Source: a virus
IMG/VR virus record: IMGVR_UViG_3300042905_005722
Coordinates: 1 to 47,611 of that record
Length of the DNA: 47,611 nucleotides
Direction: 5' to 3' (one strand)
Under the pieces are notes generated by a model. It made no database searches, was not told the origin of the DNA, and saw only the letters and a list, made by a program, of their open reading frames with translations. Position 1 is the stretch's first letter. Each line of letters opens with the position of its first letter. The position numbers were made by a program, and so were the translations under genes. Positions 25,408 to 32,618 of this stretch are shown piece after piece.

Positions 25408-25752
25408 CTAGTCGAGGTCGGCGTCCTTCGCGCCGTGCCTCACCTCTGCGTTGTGCCAAAGACAACGCGGCGCGATCATTCCGCGTTCCATTTTTGACAG
25501 ATTGGAGGCGTCTATGCCAAGCTGCCTAGCTGCCGCTCGAAGTGTCATTCGGCGATAGATGCGCTCAGCCTTGAGCCTTTGGCCATAGGCGTGCCACCTG
25601 TTAACGCACTCAGGCATCATGCCAGCACCTGCACACATATCGCATTGCCCCAAGCTCTGCCCATGGAAGTCCAGAATGATCTTAAACCCTCGGCACTGAG
25701 GGCAGGCAGAACAATTGGCTGGAGAAGGATCGCTCAGGTTTTCGGTGCTCAT
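25408..25752 (-). CDS. Zinc-ribbon plus XRE-type HTH protein
   Basis: 114 residues from ATG 25752, which overlaps the upstream stop by four bases. CSACPQCRG ... GQCDMCAGAG forms a likely zinc ribbon (residues 13-42). GQRLKAERIYRRMTLRAAARQLGIDASNLSKMERGMI (about 55-92) is an XRE-family DNA-binding domain. Probably a phage transcription regulator in the leftward operon; the exact role is unknown. Confidence 0.65.
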   Translation of the reverse strand: MSTENLSDPSPANCSACPQCRGFKIILDFHGQSLGQCDMCAGAGMMPECVNRWHAYGQRLKAERIYRRMTLRAAARQLGIDASNLSKMERGMIAPRCLWHNAEVRHGAKDADLD

Positions 25753-26042
25753 TGGCGCTCCCTCGGTTGCTGTGCTTTCTCGTTCGGCGCACTTTCGACG
25801 TATGGCTTGCCGCCTCCGGCACAGACATAGCGCGGCTGACTGCCTCTCTGAACCTCGTGCGGCGGAGTTAATCCTTTTTTTTCCCAAGTGTTCCAGTGCA
25901 TGATATGATCGGCTGGCCCGGAGTTATTCTTGGGCTTCGAGCCGTAAAAGAGTTTGGAACAGCCGCATACCGCGCAACGCCGATGCACGCGACCAGATCG
26001 AGCGCTGCTGTCCAACTTTGATGTTTGATTTTCTGGGGCCAT
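25749..26042 (-). CDS. Small Cys-containing protein
   Basis: 97 residues from ATG 26042, directly after the XRE repressor-like gene (one-base gap). CAVCGCSKLFYG, an N/H-rich middle (DHIMHWNTWEKKGL) and YVCAGG suggest a small metal-binding fold. No recognised family. Probably cotranscribed with the repressor-like gene. Confidence 0.55.
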   Translation of the reverse strand: MAPENQTSKLDSSARSGRVHRRCAVCGCSKLFYGSKPKNNSGPADHIMHWNTWEKKGLTPPHEVQRGSQPRYVCAGGGKPYVESAPNEKAQQPRERQ

Positions 26043-26043
26043 A

Positions 26044-26481
26044 TCACTTGGACTTTTTGGGTTGATTCTCTTCACGTGCCCCATCGGTCGCGTGATTTTT
26101 GACGTTCCCATACCGCACCTCCCGCCTCTCCGGTATCGCTTTCGGATCCGCGCCCAGTTCCTCGCGAACCAGATGCGCAATCCATTCGGTGACCGACGCA
26201 AACCCAACCTCACGGGACCGACGCAGGCACTCCTCAAACGCATCCACGGTCATCTTTATGCTGCCGATATCATCGAGCACATGACCGCCGACCAGTGACC
26301 GCGACTCGAACGGTGCTTGGCCATGAAACAGCCAAGACAGCAACAATTGCGCCGGCCCCGGAATCTCCTGTCCATTCTCCCAACGGTTGACCGCGGACGA
26401 ACTGATCCGCAGCAAATCCGCCACCTGCCCCTGGGACAAACCAAAGCTGACCCGTAAATCTCTCAATTGTGTTCCATTCAT
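26044..26481 (-). CDS. XRE-family repressor-like regulator
   Basis: 145 residues from ATG 26481. Residues about 5-55 (LRDLRVSFGLSQGQVADLLRISSSAVNRWENGQEIPGPAQ) are a clear XRE helix-turn-helix. The C-terminal part (MTVDAFEECLRRSREVGFASVTEWIAHLVREEL) resembles a small dimerising ribbon-helix region rather than a LexA-type protease. It stands at the head of the leftward operon and next to the divergent control region, as expected of a CI-like or Cro-like switch protein. Which decision it controls is inferred from position only. Confidence 0.7.
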   Translation of the reverse strand: MNGTQLRDLRVSFGLSQGQVADLLRISSSAVNRWENGQEIPGPAQLLLSWLFHGQAPFESRSLVGGHVLDDIGSIKMTVDAFEECLRRSREVGFASVTEWIAHLVREELGADPKAIPERREVRYGNVKNHATDGAREENQPKKSK

Positions 26482-26567
26482 AATTGCATAATGCACCAAC
26501 TCACAAAAAATGCAAATTCTAGTTGCGAGCTGGGGTAACCCAAGCAATATGCACACGCAAGCCCGAA
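26482..26567. promoter_or_regulatory. Divergent operator/promoter region of the lysogeny-like switch
   Basis: The most A/T-rich intergenic stretch in this part. It carries the 11-bp palindrome TGCATAATGCA at 26485-26495 and further TGCA half-sites near 26510, 26549 and 26568, one overlapping the rightward start codon. On the minus strand TTGCAT, then about 18 bases, then TTATGC, forms a plausible promoter with a very short leader. Likely bound by the XRE protein. Confidence 0.55.
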
Positions 26568-26843
26568 ATGCATAACCCCAGCATAACTCGTAGCCACGCA
26601 GCGCCGCACAAGCGGCTCAAACCCACCGGCCAACCGCCGGTCAAAAAACCCACCCCAATGAGCAAACCGCGCCCTCGTCGTGAAGTCGTCATCCGCACGG
26701 CATCCGTCACCCAGGATGACACAATACTACTTCAAGACCTCGACGCAGTCGCCAGGCTGCGCAGGACCACACGCACCGCCATCGTCGCCGACATCGTCAA
26801 GCAAACGCTTGGCCCAAAATTCTCCAAGCACATCACCGCCTGA
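26568..26843 (+). CDS. Small basic regulator-like protein at head of early operon
   Basis: 91 residues from ATG 26568; the in-frame ATG at 26658 is an alternative that would remove a Pro/Lys-rich leader. The folded part (VVIRTASVTQDDTILLQDLDAVARLRRTTRTAIVADIVKQTL) looks like a ribbon-helix-helix: one strand, then two helices. By position it could be the counterpart of the XRE repressor. No closer identification. Confidence 0.5.
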   Translation: MHNPSITRSHAAPHKRLKPTGQPPVKKPTPMSKPRPRREVVIRTASVTQDDTILLQDLDAVARLRRTTRTAIVADIVKQTLGPKFSKHITA

Positions 26844-26846
26844 CTC

Positions 26847-27104
26847 ATGCCCACCCCACTCACAGCTACCCAGGTCGTCGACCTCCTCGGCGGCCCGCTC
26901 GATGGTGAGCGCCACGACATACCATCGCACGCCAGTGCCCTGAGTTGGGACGCCGATTCCACGGCGCAGTACTGGGACGGCGACCCCAAGCACAACCCCG
27001 CCTCGCTGGCCGGCCACGCCTACTTCTACAATCCATTCGCCACCCAGCGTCTCGGCCGCCCCATCTTCATCCACGCCACGCTGCCGTGGGACTACCTCGC
27101 CTGA
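26847..27104 (+). CDS. Hypothetical 85-aa protein, LLGGPLDGE type
   Basis: Contains VVDLLGGPLDGERHDIP and a C-terminal GHAYFYNPF ... FIHATLPWDYLA. The GGPLDG start with a closing aromatic strand is a small family common in phages of many hosts, function unknown. Starts four bases after the previous stop. Confidence 0.65.
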   Translation: MPTPLTATQVVDLLGGPLDGERHDIPSHASALSWDADSTAQYWDGDPKHNPASLAGHAYFYNPFATQRLGRPIFIHATLPWDYLA

Positions 27105-27124
27105 CCAACCAGCAAACCAACACC

Positions 27125-27337
27125 ATGAAACTCGAACCGCCAGCCTACATCGACCTCACCGGTCACCTCGCCTCGCTGCGCAGCAGCCTGACCCCGGCCT
27201 GCCGCCACTTTGAGGCCGCACCACACCTCTACGTCAGCCGCAAGCAGCCTTTCAACCCCGCCGGCAGCATCTTGCGCATGACGGCATGGTGGCTCGCTCT
27301 CACCGCCCTCGGCGTCGCCGTCATTGCCCTCTGGTAA
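27125..27337 (+). CDS. Small membrane protein
   Basis: 70 residues from ATG 27125 after AACCAACACC. A soluble N-terminal part is followed by one C-terminal membrane segment (MTAWWLALTALGVAVIALW), giving an N-in or tail-anchored layout. Function unknown; too early in the operon to assume a lysis role. Confidence 0.55.
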   Translation: MKLEPPAYIDLTGHLASLRSSLTPACRHFEAAPHLYVSRKQPFNPAGSILRMTAWWLALTALGVAVIALW

Positions 27338-27342
27338 ACTGC

Positions 27343-27382
27343 AACCAAGAACGAAGAACCAAGAACGAAGAACAAGGAACCC
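27343..27382 (+). repeat. 7-bp tandem tract (AACCAAG/AACGAAG)
   Basis: Alternating AACCAAG and AACGAAG units, then AACAAGG and AACC, fill the whole gap before the next ATG. The AAGGAACC end also places AAGGA at a Shine-Dalgarno-like distance from ATG 27385. Confidence 0.75.
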
Positions 27383-27384
27383 TC

Positions 27385-27627
27385 ATGACCGCCGAAGAAC
27401 TGCTCGCGCAAGCCCGCCAATGGACCCGACCTGACCGCGGCCATACGCAGTCGCCCCGCCAGTATGCTCACGTGGATCCAACCATCCGCCTGCTCGCCGG
27501 CCAGGGATGGAGCGCCGCTGCCATCACGCGCAAATTGATCGAGGTCAAAGCCTTCCCCGCCGAGCGCCGAAGCTCGCTCTACGCCCGCACCTGCCGCGTC
27601 GTTCGGCAGGTCCTCGCCAAAAACTGA
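27385..27627 (+). CDS. Hypothetical 80-aa protein
   Basis: A basic helical protein with HVDPTIRLLAGQGWSAAAITRKLIEVKAFPAERRSSLYARTCRVVRQVL. The middle resembles a helix-turn-helix seen in small phage DNA-binding proteins. It directly precedes the replication-initiator-like gene, so a role in replication control is possible. Confidence 0.6.
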   Translation: MTAEELLAQARQWTRPDRGHTQSPRQYAHVDPTIRLLAGQGWSAAAITRKLIEVKAFPAERRSSLYARTCRVVRQVLAKN

Positions 27628-27649
27628 CCACACACCCACATCGCCCCCG

Positions 27650-28783
27650 ATGCCCGAAACCTGGATCAAATTCCGCGACGACCTCGATACCGACCCCCGA
27701 GTCGCCCGCATGGCTGTGCTGCTCAACCAGACCGCCGCCAGTTACGTCCTGGCCACCGAGGCCCGCGACCTGTTCGAACGCGTGACGAAGGCCGTGACGC
27801 GTCACGCTATGCGTGACGTGACGCTCGCCGGACTCGCACGCGTCTGGAGTCACGCCAACCGTCACACCCAGGATGGAGTGTTCCGTCACACCGGCCTCGA
27901 CTACCTCGATGACCTCGCACGCATCCCCGGCTTCGGCCGCGCCATGCAAGCCGTCGGCTGGGCCTGCCACGACCCCGAAACAGACACCGTCACACTGCCC
28001 AATTTCATCGAGCACAATGCGCCGGACAAGAACGGTCAGCGCTCGCAAACCGCCGCCGCACGCCGCGCCCAGCGCTACCGCGACCGCATCAAAAACCAGC
28101 CATCGCCGGCCGCCGATCCGCCCATCACGGACGACCGTGAGCGTGACGCCGTCACGTTACGCGTCACGCCGACCGTAACGCCTGAGAGCGTGACGCATCA
28201 CGTAACGCGTAACGTGACGCCTTCTATATCTTACTCTTCCTCTATCTCTGGTACTGGTACTGGTACGGTACCGGAAGGGGAATCCAGAGGGGAAACCCCA
28301 ACCACCACTCCCAACCCGCTCGAAGCCATCGACGAGGCCAAACGCCGCATCAACCGACTCCGGCAAAGCTGGCACAAGCTGCCCCACTGGTCCGCCGAAG
28401 AGGACGCTGCTCTCTACGCGGCCCTCGGCAACCTCCGCGCTTTGGAGGACCAGGACTGGTGCATCCTTGCCTACTGGCTGCGCTGGGCGCACTCGGCGGC
28501 CAACACCCAGAGCAAAGATCCCGTTCGCGTGACGTCACGCCGTCACGCCTTCGTCACGGACCTGCCCGCCTACCTCGACCGCGCCGTCACACATTGGAAG
28601 CAGTGCGGCTGCCCAAAGCTGAACGCGGACGGCACAATTCGGAAAGCGACCAGCGCCACACCTGCCGCGCCGACCGTCTCCCCCGAGCCGGAAGGCATGT
28701 CCGACGACTTCCGAGCCATGCTCACCGACCTGAAGATCCCGCCCCGCCAACCCACCGTCGCAACAAACCCCGCCGCCGCATGA
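27650..28783 (+). CDS. Phage replication initiator / replisome organiser-like protein
   Basis: 377 residues. The opening WIKFRDDLDTDPRVARMAVLL, with LARVWSHANRHTQDGVF and DYLDDLARIPGFGRAMQAVGW, is the layout of phage replication organisers with an N-terminal winged helix. AARRAQRYRDR follows, then a Val-Thr-rich stretch (RVTPTVTPESVTHHVTRNVTP, about 165-190) encoded by an array of CGTNACG motifs. The C-terminal half is helical (EEDAALYAALGNLRALEDQDWCILAYWL). As in lambda O, the gene itself may contain the origin. It would load a helicase at that origin; no helicase gene is seen in the window. Stop overlaps the antirepressor start. Confidence 0.6.
   Translation: MPETWIKFRDDLDTDPRVARMAVLLNQTAASYVLATEARDLFERVTKAVTRHAMRDVTLAGLARVWSHANRHTQDGVFRHTGLDYLDDLARIPGFGRAMQAVGWACHDPETDTVTLPNFIEHNAPDKNGQRSQTAAARRAQRYRDRIKNQPSPAADPPITDDRERDAVTLRVTPTVTPESVTHHVTRNVTPSISYSSSISGTGTGTVPEGESRGETPTTTPNPLEAIDEAKRRINRLRQSWHKLPHWSAEEDAALYAALGNLRALEDQDWCILAYWLRWAHSAANTQSKDPVRVTSRRHAFVTDLPAYLDRAVTHWKQCGCPKLNADGTIRKATSATPAAPTVSPEPEGMSDDFRAMLTDLKIPPRQPTVATNPAAA
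27781..28560. repeat. Iteron-like CGTNACG array inside the initiator gene (candidate origin)
   Basis: Three clusters: 27781-27823 (five CGT(G/C)ACG copies, including the palindrome GTGACGCGTCAC), 28142-28219 (about nine copies with G, C, A or T at the variable base), and 28528-28558 (four copies). Right after the middle cluster comes a lower-GC pyrimidine-rich stretch (28221-28249) and three GGTACT-type tandem units ending in GGTACC (28249-28270). Repeats next to an easily melted stretch within the initiator gene is the classic layout of a phage origin. Confidence 0.6.
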
Positions 28784-29532
28784 ACACCACCCTCCAAACC
28801 TTCACCTTCGCCGGCACCCACCCGATCCGAACCGTCATCGAGGACGGCGAAATCCGGTTCGTGATGCATGATATTTGTAACGCTCTAGGGCTTACTAATC
28901 CGACCATGGCGGCACAATATCTCGCTGAGGATGAGAGGGGTCTAAGCATTACTGAGACCCCCTCCGGCACCCAAACAATGGTCAGCATCACCGAGTCGGG
29001 CCTCTACGCGCTCGTGTTCAAAAGTCGCAAACCCGAAGCTCAAAAGTTCCGCAAGTGGGTGACCGCCGAAGTCCTCCCCGCCTTGCGCCAGACCGGCTTC
29101 TACAGCATGCCCCAGACCGCGCCGCAGTTTCACCTGCCGCAGACCTTCGCCGAGGCCCTCCGGCTGCTGGCCGATAGCCACGAGCAGGCCGAGGCGCTCA
29201 AACTCCAGGTCGAGGCCGCCAAACCGGCGGTCGAGTTCGTGGACCGGTTCGTCGACGCCCAAGGAACGTTCGGCATCCGCGAGACAGCCAAACTCATGGG
29301 AATGCCGCAGAACGAGTTCGTCGCCGAGTGCCTGCGCCACCGGATCCTGTTCCGCGAAAACGGCCACCTCCAACCCTACGCCGAGCACCGAAGGGACGGT
29401 TACTGCGCTCTCAAGGCTGGCGAAGCCAACGAGCATGCCTTCACCCAGACCCGCTTCACCGCCAAAGGCATCGAATGGCTGCGCCGCCGCCTGCACTGCC
29501 CGCCCACCACCCTCCAACTCGTCGCCGCATGA
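28780..29532 (+). CDS. BRO-N / KilAC phage antirepressor
   Basis: 250 residues from ATG 28780, overlapping the previous stop. Residues 1-110 are a BRO-N domain (FVMHDICNALGLTNPTMAAQYL, GLYALVFKSRKPEAQKFRKWVTAEVLPALRQTG). Residues about 130-250 form a KilAC/ANT-type domain (AEALRLLADSHEQAE, FGIRETAKLMGMPQNEFVAECLRHRILFREN, TAKGIEWLRRRL). Such proteins bind DNA or repressors and favour lytic growth. The BRO part has visibly lower GC (28860-28960), a sign of separate origin of the two halves. Confidence 0.85.
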   Translation: MNTTLQTFTFAGTHPIRTVIEDGEIRFVMHDICNALGLTNPTMAAQYLAEDERGLSITETPSGTQTMVSITESGLYALVFKSRKPEAQKFRKWVTAEVLPALRQTGFYSMPQTAPQFHLPQTFAEALRLLADSHEQAEALKLQVEAAKPAVEFVDRFVDAQGTFGIRETAKLMGMPQNEFVAECLRHRILFRENGHLQPYAEHRRDGYCALKAGEANEHAFTQTRFTAKGIEWLRRRLHCPPTTLQLVAA

Positions 29533-29612
29533 CCACGCTGCTCGCCATCGCCATCGTATCGACCCTCGCCCTGGCCCTCTGGAACCTCATCCTTCCCCCA
29601 CCAACCCCATGA
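29529..29612 (+). CDS. Tiny membrane peptide (27 aa)
   Basis: ATG 29529 overlaps the previous stop, and the TGA at 29610-29612 overlaps the next start. One membrane segment (TTLLAIAIVSTLALALWNLIL) and a Pro-rich tail. The overlaps on both sides support translation. Role unknown. Confidence 0.5.
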   Translation: MTTLLAIAIVSTLALALWNLILPPPTP

Positions 29613-29749
29613 CCCCGATCTCGCGTTCGTTCCTTGCCCTGCTCGTGCTGAGCCTCATCGCCCACGCCCTACTGCTCGCGCTGCTTCACCTGCATATCCG
29701 CGAAGGTCACCCGCACCCTCATTTCCCCCAACACGCCACCCACAAGTAA
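29609..29749 (+). CDS. Tiny membrane protein (46 aa)
   Basis: Starts within the stop of the 27-aa gene. A single N-terminal membrane segment (FLALLVLSLIAHALLLALLHL) and a His-rich tail (HIREGHPHPHFPQHATHK). The pair of overlapping small membrane proteins may act together; a lysis or membrane-sensing role would be a guess. Confidence 0.5.
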   Translation: MTPISRSFLALLVLSLIAHALLLALLHLHIREGHPHPHFPQHATHK

Positions 29750-29758
29750 ACACACACT

Positions 29759-30403
29759 ATGCCCGCCCCCACGCTCACTTTTTCCCCGGCTATGTTCCAC
29801 GCGGCCGTCGTCGCCAAAAACAAGACAGTCACCCGCCGGCACATCCAAGAGGTCCACCACGATTGCGTCAGCAACCCACGGCTGGAAACTGCCGTCATCC
29901 GTGGCGTGCAGCGCTATCGCGGCATAGCCACGCTACCGAGCGGGATCAACGTGGACTACGGCGCCCCATCCCATTTCCCAGGTGAAACCAAACCCGCCGT
30001 CACCTCATGGGCGGTCAACGCAAGTCTGGATGACATTCGCCCCACAGAACTGGTTGGCCACGGCCTAGAGGTATGGTTCAACGACGGTTCAGCCAAGCCC
30101 GACTGGGCCGGTAAAACCCGCCCTGGACGCTTCCTGCCGCGCACCCTCTACGACTTCGCCCCGAAGATCCGCATCGTATCCACCCAGCCCGAGTGGTTGC
30201 ACGACATCACCGACGCGGATGCTCTAGCCGAAGGCATCCACGCCATCGGTCACAAGTTCGGCGTGCCGCATGCTGATGGCGACTACCACCACCAATCCAG
30301 CAGCGCCCGCGACTCTTACTTCCTGCTGTGGGACTCACTCCACGGCCCAGGCCACGCCGCCACCAACCCGCTGGTCTGGCGCACCGAATTTGCTCTCGCA
30401 TAA
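29759..30403 (+). CDS. ASCH-domain-like phage protein
   Basis: 214 residues. LTFSPAMFHAAVVAKNKTVTRRHI at the start, RPGRFLPRTL in the middle and the ending IRIVSTQPEWLHDITDADALAEGI ... YFLLWDSLHG ... NPLVWRTEF form the conserved frame of phage ASCH-like proteins. ASCH domains are RNA/nucleotide-binding barrels related to PUA; the phage members have no settled function. Longer than the minimal domain because of an insertion at about 40-110. Confidence 0.7.
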   Translation: MPAPTLTFSPAMFHAAVVAKNKTVTRRHIQEVHHDCVSNPRLETAVIRGVQRYRGIATLPSGINVDYGAPSHFPGETKPAVTSWAVNASLDDIRPTELVGHGLEVWFNDGSAKPDWAGKTRPGRFLPRTLYDFAPKIRIVSTQPEWLHDITDADALAEGIHAIGHKFGVPHADGDYHHQSSSARDSYFLLWDSLHGPGHAATNPLVWRTEFALA

Positions 30404-30422
30404 CCACACCCACCCCAGCACC

Positions 30423-30962
30423 ATGCTCCACGCCCCCACCCTCGCCAACAACCTCTGCGACCTCTGCCAGGAACCCCTCGGACGCTACCACACCTACCTC
30501 CTCCACCAACCGGACATGGTGCTGTCCCAAATGGCCGACGCCACGCCGGCGCATCTTGGCTGCATCGAGTTTGCCGTCGAGAACCCGGACACCATGGGCA
30601 TCGAGAAGCTGCAGGAAGGCGCCTGGAAGATTTTAGGCATCGCCACCGTCAAAACCTCCCAAGACAGCCCCAGTGGACGTTTGGTGAGCATCCTCAACGA
30701 CGCCGGCGCCAAAGAGGCCCGCCTGCACCTTTTTACCCCGGACACCCTGCGCTTCCTGCACCTCAGCGTCTCCGCTGGCCATGTCGTCACGCGCAGCGCC
30801 ACTCCGGACGAACTCATCGCCTGGCTGCAGCCAGCCCTGTTGCGAGCGCTGACCCTTGCCCGCTCCGAGGACGAGCAGCGCGAGGTCTACCGCCAACTGG
30901 GCCTCATCCAGAGCAAACTCTGCGCCGCCGACCGCGCCGCCTTTCAAACCCACCTCAACTAA
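30423..30962 (+). CDS. Hypothetical 179-aa protein
   Basis: From ATG 30423. The N-terminal part has LCDLCQEPLGRYHTYL and a later single Cys, a possible metal site. The rest is helical, with a C-terminal RSEDEQREVYRQLGLIQSKL. No family recognised. Position between the ASCH and SSB-like genes suggests an early DNA-metabolism or takeover role. Confidence 0.6.
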   Translation: MLHAPTLANNLCDLCQEPLGRYHTYLLHQPDMVLSQMADATPAHLGCIEFAVENPDTMGIEKLQEGAWKILGIATVKTSQDSPSGRLVSILNDAGAKEARLHLFTPDTLRFLHLSVSAGHVVTRSATPDELIAWLQPALLRALTLARSEDEQREVYRQLGLIQSKLCAADRAAFQTHLN

Positions 30963-30970
30963 CACACACC

Positions 30971-31642
30971 ATGCACCCCACCATCGCCGCCGCCCTCCCA
31001 AAACTCGCCGCTCAAATTGATACCGAACGCCCCCTCATTGCCCGCGCCATTGCCGACTACGTCACCGTCGAAATCAACGCCGCCACCGAGGAAGTAACGC
31101 TCCATGTCTCCGACGAGGCCAGTTACGACCTGCTCACCACCATCAGCCAGCGCACCTACCTGCGACAGGCCTTCGACGACCACCACTTCCTCGCCTACAC
31201 CCTACGCATCGAGCGTCCACGGCCCACCGCGCCCAAACCCGCCGCCGAGCCGCCAGCATCCCCCACACCCCCTCGCTGCATCCTCGACCTCCGCCAGCGG
31301 GCCGCACTGCTGACATGGCTCGAAGCACGCCCCAATCTTTGCGCCACGCTCACCGACAACCAGCTTGCGGCCGACGCCACCGCTGAACTGGGATTCCCCA
31401 TTGGAACAACCAATATCCGCACCATCCGCGTCCACGAACTCGGCATCGCCAAAGCCAAAGCCGAGCCGCCTGCGCCGCCGTCCGACATTTCGCTCGCGGT
31501 GCTCCAGGCCGCCGTGGACCGCCATAGCCTGCAACTTGACGCGATCCAGGGAATCAACCTCGCCGAGGTTCTCACCAACCTGCGCGATTCGCTCCACGCC
31601 CTCGATCTGCGCGTGAAGGCGCTCGAAACCCTCAACGACTGA
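30971..31642 (+). CDS. Hypothetical 223-aa protein
   Basis: Starts after AACACACACC. N-terminal alpha/beta part (about 1-80), Pro/Ala linker (about 82-100), then a helical region with LTDNQLAADATAELGFPIGTTNIRTIRVHELGI, which resembles a helix-turn-helix, and a C-terminal coiled coil (LTNLRDSLHALDLRVKALE). Possibly a DNA-binding protein. Ends four bases before the SSB-like gene. Confidence 0.6.
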   Translation: MHPTIAAALPKLAAQIDTERPLIARAIADYVTVEINAATEEVTLHVSDEASYDLLTTISQRTYLRQAFDDHHFLAYTLRIERPRPTAPKPAAEPPASPTPPRCILDLRQRAALLTWLEARPNLCATLTDNQLAADATAELGFPIGTTNIRTIRVHELGIAKAKAEPPAPPSDISLAVLQAAVDRHSLQLDAIQGINLAEVLTNLRDSLHALDLRVKALETLND

Positions 31643-31646
31643 CCCC

Positions 31647-31988
31647 ATGCGCGACACCAACCACATCTTTCTGTCCTGCACCGTCCTCATGGAGCCGCAA
31701 CCGTTCGGAGGCGATGGCACCGCGGCCGGCTGCGAGATCAATGTCGTGGTCCACGACGAGTGGAAAAACGCGGACGGCTCCCCCGGCCACCGCGAGGACT
31801 TCTTCGGCATCGTCGCCTACGGACCCGTGACCAAACGCGCTCTCACCCTCAACGTCGGCGACCGCATCATGGTCACCGGCACGCTGCGCAGCGAATCTCT
31901 GCCCAAAACCGATGGCAAAGTTGAGCGCAAAACAAAAGTCCGCGCCAATTCCATCGAGCACCTGCGTCGCATCACCAACACCAAATAA
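31647..31988 (+). CDS. Single-strand DNA-binding (SSB)-like protein
   Basis: 113 residues. INVVVHDEWKN ... REDFFGIVAYGPVTKRALTLNVGDRIMVTGTLRSE ... RKTKVRANSIEHLR follows the OB-fold order of phage and bacterial SSBs, with VGDRIMVTGTLR matching the usual G-x-x-V-x-V-x-G-x-L-R strand pair. It lacks a long acidic tail, so it may not recruit partners as host SSB does. It would coat single-stranded DNA during replication started from the nearby initiator gene. Confidence 0.6.
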   Translation: MRDTNHIFLSCTVLMEPQPFGGDGTAAGCEINVVVHDEWKNADGSPGHREDFFGIVAYGPVTKRALTLNVGDRIMVTGTLRSESLPKTDGKVERKTKVRANSIEHLRRITNTK

Positions 31989-31990
31989 CC

Positions 31991-32025
31991 CCGTCAATCT
32001 CGTCAATCCCGTCAACAACGTCACC
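31991..32025 (+). repeat. 9-bp tandem tract (CGTCAATCC type)
   Basis: CCGTCAATC, TCGTCAATC, CCGTCAACA, ACGTCACC fill the gap between the SSB-like gene and the next ATG. Same class of short-period tract as elsewhere in the window. Confidence 0.7.
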
Positions 32026-32595
32026 ATGCCTCGTCCCCGTAAACTTTCCAAAACCAAACAACTGCGCCGTCATTTGCGCCAAGCCATCGCCGATCACAAA
32101 TTCTGTTACGACGCGCTGAATCGCACCTGCTGTGAGCACATGGCCGAGGTTCTTCGTCTGCGATCCCGTCTCAATGCCTACGGATGCTGCACCGTAGACT
32201 CCAACTTAGCCAAACAGTTTTATACTGTTTCCATGCGCCTGAACCGAACCCTTGTCGGCACCCTACAAAACCCCGGAGAACTACTGGCCGATCTGGCCGA
32301 AAAACTCTGCACCCAACTGGTCCGTGAAGTGCCGGAGCTATCCGGCACACTACCTCACGAGTTTTTCACCAAGATCCGTAATTTACCCTCCAACGAGCGC
32401 CGTGCCCACCTAATTCCGCTTTGGGATTGCCTGCGTCACGACATCTTCAATGCTCACGTTGCCTACGACGCTAAAGACAATGCCGACATCCAGGAACTTA
32501 ATCAAGTTTTTACTTACGGCCTCACCTTCCCCTCCTTCTGCCACCTTCTGACCTTGCTCGAAAAACACGCCAACTGCCTCCCTGCAAAAGAATAA
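32026..32595 (+). CDS. Hypothetical 189-aa helical protein
   Basis: From ATG 32026. A very basic start (PRPRKLSKTKQLRRHLRQAI), then all-helical sequence with several Cys (NRTCCEHM, YGCCTVD, LCTQLV, FCHLL). Third positions are noticeably less G/C-biased than in flanking genes. No family recognised; nucleic-acid binding is plausible from the N-terminus. Confidence 0.65.
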   Translation: MPRPRKLSKTKQLRRHLRQAIADHKFCYDALNRTCCEHMAEVLRLRSRLNAYGCCTVDSNLAKQFYTVSMRLNRTLVGTLQNPGELLADLAEKLCTQLVREVPELSGTLPHEFFTKIRNLPSNERRAHLIPLWDCLRHDIFNAHVAYDAKDNADIQELNQVFTYGLTFPSFCHLLTLLEKHANCLPAKE

Positions 32596-32618
32596 CCCCA
32601 ACCCCGCACCCACACTCC

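Noticed and set aside
19675-32025. CRISPR array
   Set aside because: The repeats have 7-9 bp units without spacers of 30 or so bases; no cas-like gene is present.
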